A stretch of 64,000 bases of DNA. Origin: Sphingopyxis sp. FD7. Lineage in GTDB: Bacteria > Pseudomonadota > Alphaproteobacteria > Sphingomonadales > Sphingomonadaceae. The position numbers were made by a program, and so were the translations under genes. Positions 19,271-28,279 of this stretch are shown in pieces (position 1 is the stretch's first letter; each line of letters opens with the position of its first letter). Under the pieces are notes generated by a model. The model was not told the DNA's origin and did no database searches. It saw only the letters and a list, made by a program, of their open reading frames with translations. The stretch lies in NCBI RefSeq assembly GCF_003609835.1, contig NZ_AP017898.1, forward strand, positions 2,232,001-2,296,000. Reading direction: 5' to 3'.

Positions 19271-19513
19271 ATGATCCTCTGGGACGAATCGAAGCGGCAG
19301 ATCAATCTCGCCAAGCACGGGTTCGATTTCGCCGATTTGTCGGAAGAGTTTTTCCTGTCGGCTCAGGTGATCCCGGCGAAGGGCGGTCGGCATATGGCGA
19401 TCGGGCGCCTCGACGATGGAACGATTGCGGTGGTGTTCGCCCTGCTCGGCACCGAAGGGGTGTCGGTGATCTCGATGCGCCACGCCAGCAAAAAGGAAAG
19501 AGGCCTGTTATGA
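19271..19513 (+). CDS. brnT: BrnT-family toxin (RelE-fold ribonuclease)
   Basis: An 80-aa BrnT-like protein. The family pattern is visible: W-D-E-S-K-R-Q-I-N-L-A-K-H-G-F-D-F at residues 4-20, DLSEEFF, and the ending SVISMRHASKKERGLL, with the late Arg/His pair expected of the RNase site. BrnT cuts RNA and stops translation until neutralised by BrnA. It overlaps brnA by 4 bases (ATGA), toxin first, as is usual for this type-II module. Confidence 0.92.
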   Translation: MILWDESKRQINLAKHGFDFADLSEEFFLSAQVIPAKGGRHMAIGRLDDGTIAVVFALLGTEGVSVISMRHASKKERGLL

Positions 19514-19803
19514 CGATGACCGGACGTCCGAGCGAAAAGGAAATCCAGCGGATGATCGCCAGCGATCCCGACGCGCCCGAAGCGACCGACGAGCAACTGG
19601 CGCAGGCGCGCCCCTTTGCCGACGCCTTCCCCGCGCTGGCGGACAAGATGCGCCGGAATGTCGGCGGACGGCCGAAAGCCGACAAGACCAAGGTCGCCGT
19701 CTCGATCCGGCTCGACTCCGAAGTGCTCGAAGCCTTCAAGGCTGGCGGCCCCGGCTGGCAATCGCGCATGAACAAGGCGCTGCGCAAGGTCGCGGGGATA
19801 TGA
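19510..19803 (+). CDS. brnA: BrnA-family antitoxin
   Basis: A 97-aa antitoxin. The C-terminal part (RPKADKTKVAVSIRLDSEVLEAFKAGGPGWQSRMNKALRK in segments) is the ribbon-helix-helix DNA-binding domain of BrnA; the N-terminal half would wrap the toxin. It should bind BrnT and repress the shared promoter, where palindromic TGTATATACA sites occur. Confidence 0.9.
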   Translation: MTMTGRPSEKEIQRMIASDPDAPEATDEQLAQARPFADAFPALADKMRRNVGGRPKADKTKVAVSIRLDSEVLEAFKAGGPGWQSRMNKALRKVAGI

Positions 19804-20347
19804 CGTTATCGCGCCGGTCAGCTAGGCCATGTGGGAGGGATTGAGGCTCAAGTTTACTTAACGTCCCACCGCCGAAATCTCCTGTCCTACACCATCGCCC
19901 CGCGCTAGCTTCGGCTCATGCGCCATGCCCCGCCCCGTCTCCTGAACCAGACACCCGCGGCGATGGCACCGCACGCGATTTCGCTTAAAGCCACAAAGGA
20001 GACATTTTCGGCGCGCCCATGCGTATCCTTTGTCGCTTTAAGCGCGGCCGCGCACTCCGACCGAAGACGCGCTCAGCACCGATTCCGAGTGAAGTTGCGC
20101 AGTTTTCCGCGCCTTTCGAAAATCTCCTTTCCCTCTGCGCTCTTTGCGACCTCTGCGCGAATCTTATCCAATGCGACCGAAGACACCCCGCGTGACAACC
20201 TCTTCCCCCCTCGTTACAAATCCTGCGTGATGCAGCAGGGACTCGCGGGCTTATGACGGGCGCCGCTGCAACGACAGGATGCCGAGGGGTCGCCGGCATG
20301 ATCTGGGGCCGCACCATGACGGTGCGCGGCTTGAGGGGGCGACACGC
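19804..20347. other. gene-poor intergenic stretch with dispersed-repeat character
   Basis: No credible gene was found in these 544 bases. It contains a near-perfect 19-base inverted repeat (separate entry) and a CTCTGCGCTCTTTGCGACC-like low-complexity stretch around 20138-20160. The last part before the acetolactate-synthase-like gene presumably holds its promoter, but no convincing -35/-10 pair was identified. Confidence 0.6.
19982..20044. repeat. inverted repeat, arms of 19 bases
   Basis: CGCTTAAAGCCACAAAGGA at 19982-20000 pairs with TCCTTTGTCGCTTTAAGCG at 20026-20044, with one mismatch and a 25-base spacer. It resembles a mobile-repeat (REP/MITE-like) unit rather than an operator. Confidence 0.6.
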
Positions 20348-21994
20348 ATGAAAAAAGCATCCGACCTGTTCATCGAATGCCTGGAAGAAGAAGGCGTCGA
20401 ATATATTTTCGGCGTTCCGGGCGAGGAAAATCTCGATTTCCTCGACAGCCTGTCGCGGTCGAAGAAGATCAAGCTGATCCTGACGCGCCACGAACAGGGC
20501 GCGGGCTTCATGGCCGCGACCTACGGCCGGCACACCGGCAAGACCGGCGTCTGCCTCGCGACGCTCGGCCCCGGCGCGACCAACTTCGTCACCGCCGCCG
20601 CCTATGCGCAGCTCGGCGGGATGCCGATGATGATGATCACGGGGCAAAAGCCGATCAAGAAATCGAAGCAGGGGCGCTTTCAGATCCTCGACGTCGTCGC
20701 GATGATGTCGCCGATCACCAAGTTCACGCACCAGATGGCCTCGTCGGACAATATCCCCAGCCGCGTGCGCGAGGCCTTTCGCCTCGCGGAGGAAGAAAAG
20801 CCCGGCGCGGTGCATATCGAGCTGCCCGAGGACATCGCCGACGAACACACCGATTCGACGCCGCTCAAGCGCAGCCATTCGCGCCGCCCGAACGCCGACA
20901 GCAAATCGATCCGCGAAGCGGTGAAGGCGCTCGAAAAGGCGAAATCGCCCGTGCTGGTGATCGGCGCGGGAGCGAACCGCACGATGACGAGCCGGATGCT
21001 GCTGCAATTCATCGAAAAGACCGGCATCCCCTTTCTGACGACGCAGCTCGGCAAGGGCGTGATCGACGAGCGGCACCCGAAGTTCCTGGGCTGCGCGGCC
21101 TTGTCGGCGGGCGACTTCGTCCACCGCGCGGTCGAGGCGTCGGACTGTATCGTCAACCTGGGCCATGATGTGATCGAAAAACCGCCCTTCTTCATGCAGC
21201 GCGGCGGGCCGACGGTGATCCATGTGTCGACCAAGACCGCCGAGGTCGATCCCGTCTATTTCCCCGACATCGAGGTGATCGGCGACATCGCCAATGCGGT
21301 GTGGCAGATGAAGGAGGATATCGTCCCCAACGGCGGCTGGACGTTCGACCATCTGCTCGCCTATCGCCAGGCCGAGGTCGCGCATACGGCGCCGCTCGCC
21401 AGGGACGAGCGTTTTCCCATCTTTCCGCCCTATCTTGTGCAGCAGATCCGCGACGCGATGCCCGACGACGGGATCATCTGTCTCGACAATGGCGTCTATA
21501 AAATCTGGTTCGCGCGCGGCTATACCGCGTGCAAGCCGAACACGGTGCTGCTCGACAATGCGCTCGCGACGATGGGCGCGGGGCTGCCGAGCGCGATGAT
21601 GTCGGCGATGCTCTATCCCGACCGCAAGGTCATGGCGATCTGCGGCGACGGCGGCTTCATGATGAACAGCCAGGAGATGGAGACCGCGGTGCGCCTCGGT
21701 CTCAATCTCACCGTGCTTATCCTCAACGACAACAGCTATGGCATGATCCGCTGGAAACAGGCGAACATGGGCTTCAAGGATTGGGGCCTGACCTATGGCA
21801 ACCCCGATTTTGTCAAATATGCCGAAAGCTATGGGGCGAGCGGCCACCGCGTCGAAAGCGCCGCGCATCTCAAAGCGCTGCTCGCGCATTGCCTCGACAC
21901 GCCGGGCGCCCATCTGATCGACTGTCCGGTCGATTATTCGGAGAATGACCAGATTTTGAATAATGACATCAAGAGGCTGTCGAAGGAGCTTTGA
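20348..21994 (+). CDS. acetolactate-synthase-like thiamine-diphosphate enzyme
   Basis: A 548-aa ThDP-dependent enzyme. The N-terminal domain has FGVPGEENLDFLDSL with the catalytic Glu that activates the cofactor. The C-terminal ThDP-binding motif is GDGGFMMNSQEMETAVRLG up to NDNSYGM, about residues 437-467. It is annotated by likeness to acetolactate synthase large subunits. However, no regulatory ilvN gene follows, and an aldehyde dehydrogenase does, so a catabolic or other carboligase role is possible. The start at 20348 is preferred over an upstream ATG. Confidence 0.82.
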   Translation: MKKASDLFIECLEEEGVEYIFGVPGEENLDFLDSLSRSKKIKLILTRHEQGAGFMAATYGRHTGKTGVCLATLGPGATNFVTAAAYAQLGGMPMMMITGQKPIKKSKQGRFQILDVVAMMSPITKFTHQMASSDNIPSRVREAFRLAEEEKPGAVHIELPEDIADEHTDSTPLKRSHSRRPNADSKSIREAVKALEKAKSPVLVIGAGANRTMTSRMLLQFIEKTGIPFLTTQLGKGVIDERHPKFLGCAALSAGDFVHRAVEASDCIVNLGHDVIEKPPFFMQRGGPTVIHVSTKTAEVDPVYFPDIEVIGDIANAVWQMKEDIVPNGGWTFDHLLAYRQAEVAHTAPLARDERFPIFPPYLVQQIRDAMPDDGIICLDNGVYKIWFARGYTACKPNTVLLDNALATMGAGLPSAMMSAMLYPDRKVMAICGDGGFMMNSQEMETAVRLGLNLTVLILNDNSYGMIRWKQANMGFKDWGLTYGNPDFVKYAESYGASGHRVESAAHLKALLAHCLDTPGAHLIDCPVDYSENDQILNNDIKRLSKEL

Positions 21995-22005
21995 CCTTTC
22001 GCCCC

Positions 22006-22092
22006 CTGCACCCCGGCGGAAGCCGGGGTGCAGAGCGTCCTTGCGCAACCGTCGCGCGTTCCAGCCCTGGACCCCGGCTTTCGCCGGGGTAC
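22006..22092. repeat. long palindromic intergenic repeat (second copy of type)
   Basis: A perfect stem-loop CTGCACCCCGGC/GCCGGGGTGCAG at 22006-22033 is followed by a second arm ending GCCGGGGTAC near 22092. It is the same class as 6148-6230. It sits between the synthase-like and dehydrogenase genes and could lower downstream expression. Confidence 0.75.
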
Positions 22093-22105
22093 GGAGATTT
22101 GTAAA

Positions 22106-23539
22106 ATGAAGTTGAAAGACGTCTACCCGCTTTACCTCAACAACAAGGCGGCGCAGCCGAACAGCGACCTGGTCGTGACCGACAAGTTCACCGGCGAAGT
22201 CGCGTTCCGCACCGCGCTCGCGACCCCCGACGTCATCGACGAGGCCATCGCGGGCGCCGTGCGCGCCGCCGAGCCGATGGCGCGGCTCGCGAGTTACGAG
22301 AAACGCGATGTGCTCAGCCATTGCGTCGCGCGCTTTCAGGAGCGGTTCGACGAGCTCGCCTATGCGCTGTGCGTCGAGGCGGGCAAGCCGATCGCCGATT
22401 CGGAGGGCGAGGTTACCCGCCTGATCGACACCTTCCGCATCGCCGCCGAGGAAGCGACGCGCAATTATGGCGAGGTCCAGCCGCTCGACATTTCGCCGCG
22501 CGCGAAGGGCTATATGGGGATGTGGAAGCGCGTGCCGATCGGGCCGTGCAGCTTTATCTCGCCGTTCAACTTCCCCTTGAACCTCGCCGCGCACAAGATC
22601 GCGCCCGCGATCGCGATGGGTTGCCCGTTCGTGATGAAGCCCGCATCGCTGACGCCGCTCGGCGCGATCATCATGGGCGAGGTGCTCGCCGAATGCGACG
22701 TTCTTCCCGAAGGCGCGTTCAGCATCCTGCCCGCGAGCCGCGACGGCGCCGACCTGTTCACGACCGACGCGCGATTGAAGCTGCTCTCCTTCACCGGATC
22801 GCCCGGCGTCGGCTGGGAATTGAAGGCCAGGGCGGGCAAGAAAAAGGTCGTGCTCGAACTCGGCGGCAACGCCGCGGTGATCGTCGACCGCGACGCCGAC
22901 CTCGATCATGCGCTCGAACGCATCATCTTCGGCGGCTATTACCAGTCGGGGCAAAGCTGCATCCATGTGCAGCGCGCGATCATCCATGCCGATGTTTACG
23001 ACCGGTTTCGCGACATGCTCACCGCGCGGGTCAAGACGCTGAAATCGGGCGACCCCAAGCATCGCGACACCTTCATCGGCCCGATGATTTCGGTCAGGGA
23101 AGCGCAGCGGCTCAAAGGCTGGATCGACGATGCGGTCGCGGCGGGCGCCACGCTGCTGGCGGGCGGCGGGTGCGCGGGCAATATGCTGGAGGCGACGTTG
23201 CTCGAAAATGTCCCCGCCGACACCGATGTCGTGCGCGAGGAGGCCTTTGGCCCGGTCGTCATCCTGTCGCGATTCACCGACTGGGACGCCGCGCTGGCCG
23301 AGGTCAACGACAGCAAATTCGGGCTCCAGGCGGGGCTCTTCACGCGCGACCTGCACAAGGTGCTGGCGGCGTGGGATCATCTCGACGTCGGCGGCATCGT
23401 CGTCAACGATGTGTCCTCCTATCGCGTCGACAATATGCCCTATGGCGGGGTCAAGGACAGCGGACTCGGCCGCGAAGGCGTGCGCTTTGCGATGGAAGAC
23501 ATGAGCGAAATCAGGAACCTGGTCATCCGGCGGGTCTGA
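22106..23539 (+). CDS. NAD(P)-dependent aldehyde dehydrogenase
   Basis: A 477-aa aldehyde dehydrogenase superfamily member. It has the cofactor site FNFPLNLAAHKIAPA, the F-T-G-S-P-G-V-G-W loop, the general-base Glu in VLELGGNAAVI (about residue 250) and the catalytic Cys in YYQSGQSCIHVQRAI (about residue 285). The ATG at 22106 was chosen because upstream in-frame codons read through the palindromic repeat. It lies 111 bases after the ThDP enzyme gene and may oxidise an aldehyde made by that pathway. Confidence 0.88.
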   Translation: MKLKDVYPLYLNNKAAQPNSDLVVTDKFTGEVAFRTALATPDVIDEAIAGAVRAAEPMARLASYEKRDVLSHCVARFQERFDELAYALCVEAGKPIADSEGEVTRLIDTFRIAAEEATRNYGEVQPLDISPRAKGYMGMWKRVPIGPCSFISPFNFPLNLAAHKIAPAIAMGCPFVMKPASLTPLGAIIMGEVLAECDVLPEGAFSILPASRDGADLFTTDARLKLLSFTGSPGVGWELKARAGKKKVVLELGGNAAVIVDRDADLDHALERIIFGGYYQSGQSCIHVQRAIIHADVYDRFRDMLTARVKTLKSGDPKHRDTFIGPMISVREAQRLKGWIDDAVAAGATLLAGGGCAGNMLEATLLENVPADTDVVREEAFGPVVILSRFTDWDAALAEVNDSKFGLQAGLFTRDLHKVLAAWDHLDVGGIVVNDVSSYRVDNMPYGGVKDSGLGREGVRFAMEDMSEIRNLVIRRV

Positions 23540-23551
23540 TTCTGAGCTTCA

Positions 23552-23632
23552 TCATTGCGAGCGTAGCGAAGCAATCCAGAGCGGTTTACGCGGGCTCTGG
23601 ATTGCCGCGTCGCGTTCGGCTCCTCGCAATGA
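23552..23632. repeat. palindromic intergenic repeat of the TCATTGCGAGCG type
   Basis: TCATTGCGAGCG...CAATCCAGAG and CTCTGGATTG...CTCGCAATGA are inverted arms with an imperfect middle. It follows the aldehyde dehydrogenase stop codon. A fragment of the same sequence (TCATTGCGAGCG) recurs at 29974-29985. Confidence 0.75.
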
Positions 23633-23766
23633 CGAGGATAAAATCGCTCCCTCCGTCACTAAACCGCCTTCAAACCGTCCCCGAACCGACGCGGTTTTGA
23701 ATCGCACAGTGTAACAAATCTCCTGTCTAGGCCGGGGGCAGCCAAAGGCTGCTTACGGAGTGTGAC

Positions 23767-24639
23767 ATGGCATCGATCTCGACCCTGCCGATCCCAGCCC
23801 GCTTTGCCGACCCTTTCACGAGCGAACCGCATATTCCCGAGCGCGTGATCGGCGAACGGCGGAGCTATCGCACGATATGGGTCAGCGACATCCATCTGGG
23901 GACGCGCGGCTGCAACGCACCACTGCTGATCGACTTTTTCGATCATGTGGATTGCGAGACGCTCTACCTCGTCGGCGACATCATTGACGGCTGGCGGCTC
24001 AAGAAGCGGCATTTCTGGCCGCCCGAGCATAATGACGTCGTGTGGCGCGTGCTCAAGCGCGCGAAACGCGGCACGCGCGTCGTCTATGTCCCCGGCAACC
24101 ATGACGAGATGGTGCGCCCGTTCGACGGCTTCGATTTCGGCGGCGTCGAAATCCGCCGCGAGGCGATCCACGAAACCGCCGATGGCCGCAAGCTGCTGAT
24201 CGTCCATGGCGACGAATTCGACGCGGTGATGCTGGCGCACCGCTGGCTCGCCTTCGCCGGCGACGCCGCCTACACCGCGCTGATGAAGTGCAACGTCGTG
24301 GTCAACTGGGTCCGCCACAAGCTCGGCCTGCCCTATTGGTCGCTGTCGATGGTCGCCAAGCACAAGGTCAAGAACGCGGTCCAGTTCATCGGCCGCTATG
24401 AGGAAGTCGTCGCCCATGCGGCGCGCTCGCGCGGCGTCGACGGCGTCGTGTGCGGCCATATCCACAGCGCGGAAATGCGCGAGATCGAGGGCACCGAATA
24501 TTATAACGACGGCGACTGGGTCGAGGGTTGCACCGCGCTGGTCGAACATCATGACGGCACCATGGAAATCCTCCACTGGGCAAAGGAAGTCGCCGCGCGG
24601 AGCGCGCCGACCCCGCTCGCACTGCCCGCCGCCGCATGA
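23767..24639 (+). CDS. metallophosphoesterase, UDP-2,3-diacylglucosamine hydrolase-like
   Basis: A 290-aa calcineurin-like phosphoesterase. All metal-site motifs are present: D-x-H in VSDIHLGTRG (about residue 40), GD in LVGDIIDGW, GNHDE, HGDEFD and GHIHSAE. The spacing resembles LpxH-family hydrolases in lipid A synthesis, but this subgroup, paired with a glycosyltransferase, is broader and may act on another membrane lipid precursor. It overlaps the next gene by 4 bases (ATGA). Confidence 0.85.
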   Translation: MASISTLPIPARFADPFTSEPHIPERVIGERRSYRTIWVSDIHLGTRGCNAPLLIDFFDHVDCETLYLVGDIIDGWRLKKRHFWPPEHNDVVWRVLKRAKRGTRVVYVPGNHDEMVRPFDGFDFGGVEIRREAIHETADGRKLLIVHGDEFDAVMLAHRWLAFAGDAAYTALMKCNVVVNWVRHKLGLPYWSLSMVAKHKVKNAVQFIGRYEEVVAHAARSRGVDGVVCGHIHSAEMREIEGTEYYNDGDWVEGCTALVEHHDGTMEILHWAKEVAARSAPTPLALPAAA

Positions 24640-25688
24640 GGATATTGATCGTCACCGATGCGTGGGAGCCGCAGGTCAACGGCGTCGTCCGCACGCTCCA
24701 GGCGACGATCGGCGAGCTGCGCGCGGCGGGGCATGAGGTCGGCGTCATCTCGCCCGACCTGTTCCGGTCGGTCCCCTGCCCCTCCTATGCCGAAATCCGC
24801 CTCGCCTTCGCCGGGCGGCGCGCGGTCGGGCGCCGGATCCGCGCCTTTGCTCCGCAGGCGATCCATATCTCGACCGAAGGGCCGCTCGGCCTCGCCGCGC
24901 GGCGCTGGTGCCTCGACAACGCCTTCCCCTTCACCACCGCCTATCACACGCGCTTTCCCGAATATGTCGCGGCGCGGCTGCCCGTCTCACCCGCCTTCGT
25001 CTGGCGCTTCATCCGCTGGTTCCACCGCCCGGCGCGGCACATCATGGTCGCGACGCGCAGCCTGGCGCGCGAGCTCGCCGGTCAGGGGCTGACGCAGACG
25101 ATGATGTGGGAACGCGGCGTCGATCATGCGCTGTTCCGCCCCGACCGCGGGCCGCATCCCGCCTTTGACGGGCTGGCGCGCCCGATCCAGCTCTATGTCG
25201 GCCGCGTGGCGGTCGAAAAGAATATCGGCGCTTTCCTCGATTGCGATCGACCGGGCACGAAAGTCGTCGTCGGCGACGGCCCCGCGCTCGCCGAATTGAA
25301 AGCCCGCCATCGGGGCGCGCTGTTCCTCGGCAAGCTCGGCGGCGAGACGCTCGCTTCGGCCTATGCGGGCGCCGACGTGTTCGTCTTTCCAAGCCGCACC
25401 GACACCTTCGGCCTCGTCGTGATCGAAGCCCTGAGCTGCGGCACGCCGGTCGCTGCCTATCCGGTGCCGGGGCCGGGCGACATCGTCACCGACGACGCGG
25501 GCGCGCTCGACGAAGACCTTGGCCGCGCGATCGACCGCGCGCTGACGCGCGACCGCCGCGACGCCGCCGCGCTCGGCGCGCGATACAGCTGGGCAAGCTG
25601 CACCGCGCAGTTCGCACGCGCGCTGTCCTTCGTTCCCGTCGGCTCCGCTTCGGAGGTTGAGGTCGGCACCGCGGGCGTCGTCGCCTAG
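24636..25688 (+). CDS. GT4-family glycosyltransferase
   Basis: A 350-aa GT-B glycosyltransferase. The start [21 protein letters not shown] is characteristic of alpha-mannosyltransferase-like GT4 enzymes that act on membrane lipids. The C-terminal donor-binding region holds [25 protein letters not shown] E-x7-E sequence (in two segments), and [13 protein letters not shown] lies mid-protein. It is coupled to the phosphoesterase, suggesting a shared lipid-modifying step. The stop overlaps the stop of the convergent TonB receptor by 4 bases. Confidence 0.85.
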   Translation: MRILIVTDAWEPQVNGVVRTLQATIGELRAAGHEVGVISPDLFRSVPCPSYAEIRLAFAGRRAVGRRIRAFAPQAIHISTEGPLGLAARRWCLDNAFPFTTAYHTRFPEYVAARLPVSPAFVWRFIRWFHRPARHIMVATRSLARELAGQGLTQTMMWERGVDHALFRPDRGPHPAFDGLARPIQLYVGRVAVEKNIGAFLDCDRPGTKVVVGDGPALAELKARHRGALFLGKLGGETLASAYAGADVFVFPSRTDTFGLVVIEALSCGTPVAAYPVPGPGDIVTDDAGALDEDLGRAIDRALTRDRRDAAALGARYSWASCTAQFARALSFVPVGSASEVEVGTAGVVA

Positions 25689-28084
25689 AAAGTCTTGCGC
25701 CACTCCAGTTCGATATAGCGGCCGAGCGGGTCGATATAGCCCGGCTGATAATTGAGCGGGACCACGCCGTTTGCGTCGGTGATTTTGCGCTGGGCGTCGA
25801 AGACATTGTCGATGGCAAGGCGGAGGCGCGAGCCTTTGAGGAAGGGGAGCGCGCCCGTCAATTTCGGCTGCTGGTCGAGGTTGACGAAGAAGCGCAGGTT
25901 GAAGGTCGCGAGGTCGCCGAAGTCAAGATCGCCCGCACTGCCGCCGGTCACCGTGCTGCCGCTGTCATATTTCGCGCTCAGCCGCACGCCCATGCCCTTG
26001 TGGAAGACGCCGCCGTCGAGTTCGAGGAGGTGGCGGTTCGACCCGCCGCCGCTGCCGGTCGCCGAGCCATCGAGCAGGTCGAGTTCGGGCACGCCGGGAC
26101 GGATGAGCACCGTGTCGGTGAGCTTTACCGTGTGATAGAGCGAGACCTGCCAGCGCCCGCCCTGCGGTCCGCCGAACATGCCGCCGGGACCGCCGCGCAT
26201 GCCCGCGCGCGGGCCGCCGCGGCGCGGAGCGCCGACGCCGGGACCGCCACGCTCGCCGCGCGGTCCGGCGCGCTGTTCGGGCTGCCCGAAGCTCTTGCCG
26301 AAGTTGAGACCCCAGCGGATCTGCGAATTTTCAGCGCGGTCGAAATTGACCGGCCGCTGGTCGAGCGCGACGAGCACGCCGTTCGCGTCGCGCGTCACGC
26401 GGTCGGGAAAGGCCGCCTCGATCTCCGGGGTCAGCAGGGGAAAGCTGTTCGCGGTGTCATAGCTTTTGTTGTGGTTGTAATTGACCGACAGATTGAGCCC
26501 GTCGATCATCGGCGGCGACCAGTTGAGCCCGAGTTTGAGGTCGCGGCGCCGTTCGGCGAGCAGCAAGGGATTGCCGCCGGTCGTCGTCGTGATCTGCACC
26601 GTCTGGCCGGTCGAAAAGTCGTAGTAGGTCACCGCGGGCGTCACCAGCGGCGCCGCGCCAAGCTGCTGGATGCCCGGCGCGGCCTCATCGCTGTTGAAGC
26701 TGGCGATCAGCGACAGGCTGTCGGTGACGCCCCAGTTGAGGTTCGCGCCCCAGCTTTTGAGCGCGTCGAAATCGCTGGGATTCTGAACCTGTCCGCTCAG
26801 CGTCAGCGACAGGGTGCCGATCTTGCCGACCTCGTAGTCGGGATCGAGCAGCGGCACGGTCAAGGAACCGAACACGCCGGGCAGGTCGCGCGACAGGTCG
26901 GTGGTGGTCACGCCGTCGGCGCGCTCGGACCGGCTGTCGAAGCGCAGCCCCGAATAGCTGCCGGTCATCGACAGGCGGATCGGCCCCGCCCAGCCTTCGG
27001 TCACCGTGCCCGACAGGTTGGCGCTGCCGCCGAATGTCCGCTGGCTGCTGTCGAAGCGGTCGACCGAACCGTCGATGCGATCGGTGAAGGTCCGCTGATC
27101 GGCGTCGGCATAATTGCCGGTGACCGACCAGCGCCAGTCGCCGAGCATCCCGTTGACGCTGGCGGTCGAGGTCAGGTTGCGCGCGCGGCTGTCGCGTTCC
27201 AGCGGATCGGCCACGCCGCCGGAACCGGGGCCGAGCAGCGACAGCGTATCGGTCTGGTCGAGCCTGAGGTTGATCGACGCATCGGTCGTCTTGCTGAGGC
27301 TGCGCTGAACCGTTGCGTCGATGCGATATTCATCGGACGCGCCGAGCAGACTGCGCGCGGGTGCTTCGGCCGCCTGCGCCGGGTCGTCATAATCGAGGTC
27401 GCGCTCGCTTTCGCGCAGCATCGACTTGCGTTCCCAGCCCGCGTTGATGTTGATCCGGCCGTTTTCGGTAATCGCGAGGAAGCTCGGCTCGATCTCGCTC
27501 TGAAAGCGGCCGCCCTCGGTCGGGACGCCGCCTTCGGCCTCGACCGAAACCTGCCGGAAATTGGGCTTGAGCACCAGATTGACCACGCGCTCGTCAGCCG
27601 AATAGCCATATTGCAGCGCGACCTCTTCGGGGAACACCTCGACCTTGGCGATCGCTTCGGGGGGCAGGTTGCGCACTTCGCCGAAACCGCCGATGCGGCG
27701 CCCGTTGACCAGGATGATCGGCCGCCCGCTGCCGCGACCGCGCCCCGAGCGCGTCTGCGGCGCCAGCGCGTCGAGCAGTTCGGAGACGTTCGACACGCCA
27801 TAGCTGGCGATCGCGGCTTCATCGAGTTCGGCCTCGGCCCGGATGTCGGTGTCGAGCTGGCCGGCGAGGCGCGGCGCGGTGACGACGATCTCCTCCTCGG
27901 CATAATCGTCATAAGCGTCCTCGACCGTTTCGGGCGCCGCCGGGGCCTGGTCGGCGGGCTGGTCGGCCACCGCGGCGGCGGGGGGCGGACCGACCGGCGC
28001 CTCCGCCAACGCGGGCAGCGCGAGCGACGCCCCGGCCGCCAGCAAGGCAGCGCGCGCGGAAAGGGAGAGACGGGCATGGTTCAT
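25685..28084 (-). CDS. TonB-dependent receptor with Gly/Arg-rich insertion
   Basis: A 799-aa outer-membrane protein. It begins with a signal peptide ([20 protein letters not shown], cut after ALPALA), then an acidic stretch leading to [10 protein letters not shown], a likely TonB box. The plug domain includes [19 protein letters not shown] and [14 protein letters not shown]. The barrel ends in a terminal Phe (EWRKTF) as needed for assembly. Around residues 635-670 there is an unusual run rich in Gly, Arg and Pro. The ligand is unknown. The start at 28084 was chosen over 28129 because of the signal peptide. Confidence 0.88.
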   Translation of the reverse strand: MNHARLSLSARAALLAAGASLALPALAEAPVGPPPAAAVADQPADQAPAAPETVEDAYDDYAEEEIVVTAPRLAGQLDTDIRAEAELDEAAIASYGVSNVSELLDALAPQTRSGRGRGSGRPIILVNGRRIGGFGEVRNLPPEAIAKVEVFPEEVALQYGYSADERVVNLVLKPNFRQVSVEAEGGVPTEGGRFQSEIEPSFLAITENGRININAGWERKSMLRESERDLDYDDPAQAAEAPARSLLGASDEYRIDATVQRSLSKTTDASINLRLDQTDTLSLLGPGSGGVADPLERDSRARNLTSTASVNGMLGDWRWSVTGNYADADQRTFTDRIDGSVDRFDSSQRTFGGSANLSGTVTEGWAGPIRLSMTGSYSGLRFDSRSERADGVTTTDLSRDLPGVFGSLTVPLLDPDYEVGKIGTLSLTLSGQVQNPSDFDALKSWGANLNWGVTDSLSLIASFNSDEAAPGIQQLGAAPLVTPAVTYYDFSTGQTVQITTTTGGNPLLLAERRRDLKLGLNWSPPMIDGLNLSVNYNHNKSYDTANSFPLLTPEIEAAFPDRVTRDANGVLVALDQRPVNFDRAENSQIRWGLNFGKSFGQPEQRAGPRGERGGPGVGAPRRGGPRAGMRGGPGGMFGGPQGGRWQVSLYHTVKLTDTVLIRPGVPELDLLDGSATGSGGGSNRHLLELDGGVFHKGMGVRLSAKYDSGSTVTGGSAGDLDFGDLATFNLRFFVNLDQQPKLTGALPFLKGSRLRLAIDNVFDAQRKITDANGVVPLNYQPGYIDPLGRYIELEWRKTF

Positions 28085-28279
28085 GGGGGAGGGCCTTGTT
28101 TCTTTTCTGTCCTGGTTTTTCATTTGCATGGCGGGGGCTTAACCCCCGCTGACGCCGGATTTCGTGCGGCGTTCGCTTATGTCGCAATTGTCGCAACAAT
28201 GTGTCGAGGCTATGCGGGTTCGACGGGCGGCCCATATCGACCGCTGGACAGCATGGCCCGGCTTCCTTATCGGCCAGCC

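Noticed and set aside
19985..23380. A 1131-codon open frame on the minus strand
   Set aside because: It is antisense to the ThDP enzyme and aldehyde dehydrogenase, both of which have full family motifs. Long shadow frames are common in GC-rich DNA.
26000..28279. A continuous open frame on the plus strand fused ahead of guaA, giving a 1288-residue protein
   Set aside because: The upstream part is the exact antisense of the TonB receptor, with the low-complexity Arg/Ala/Glu makeup of a shadow frame. GMP synthase starts at 28280.
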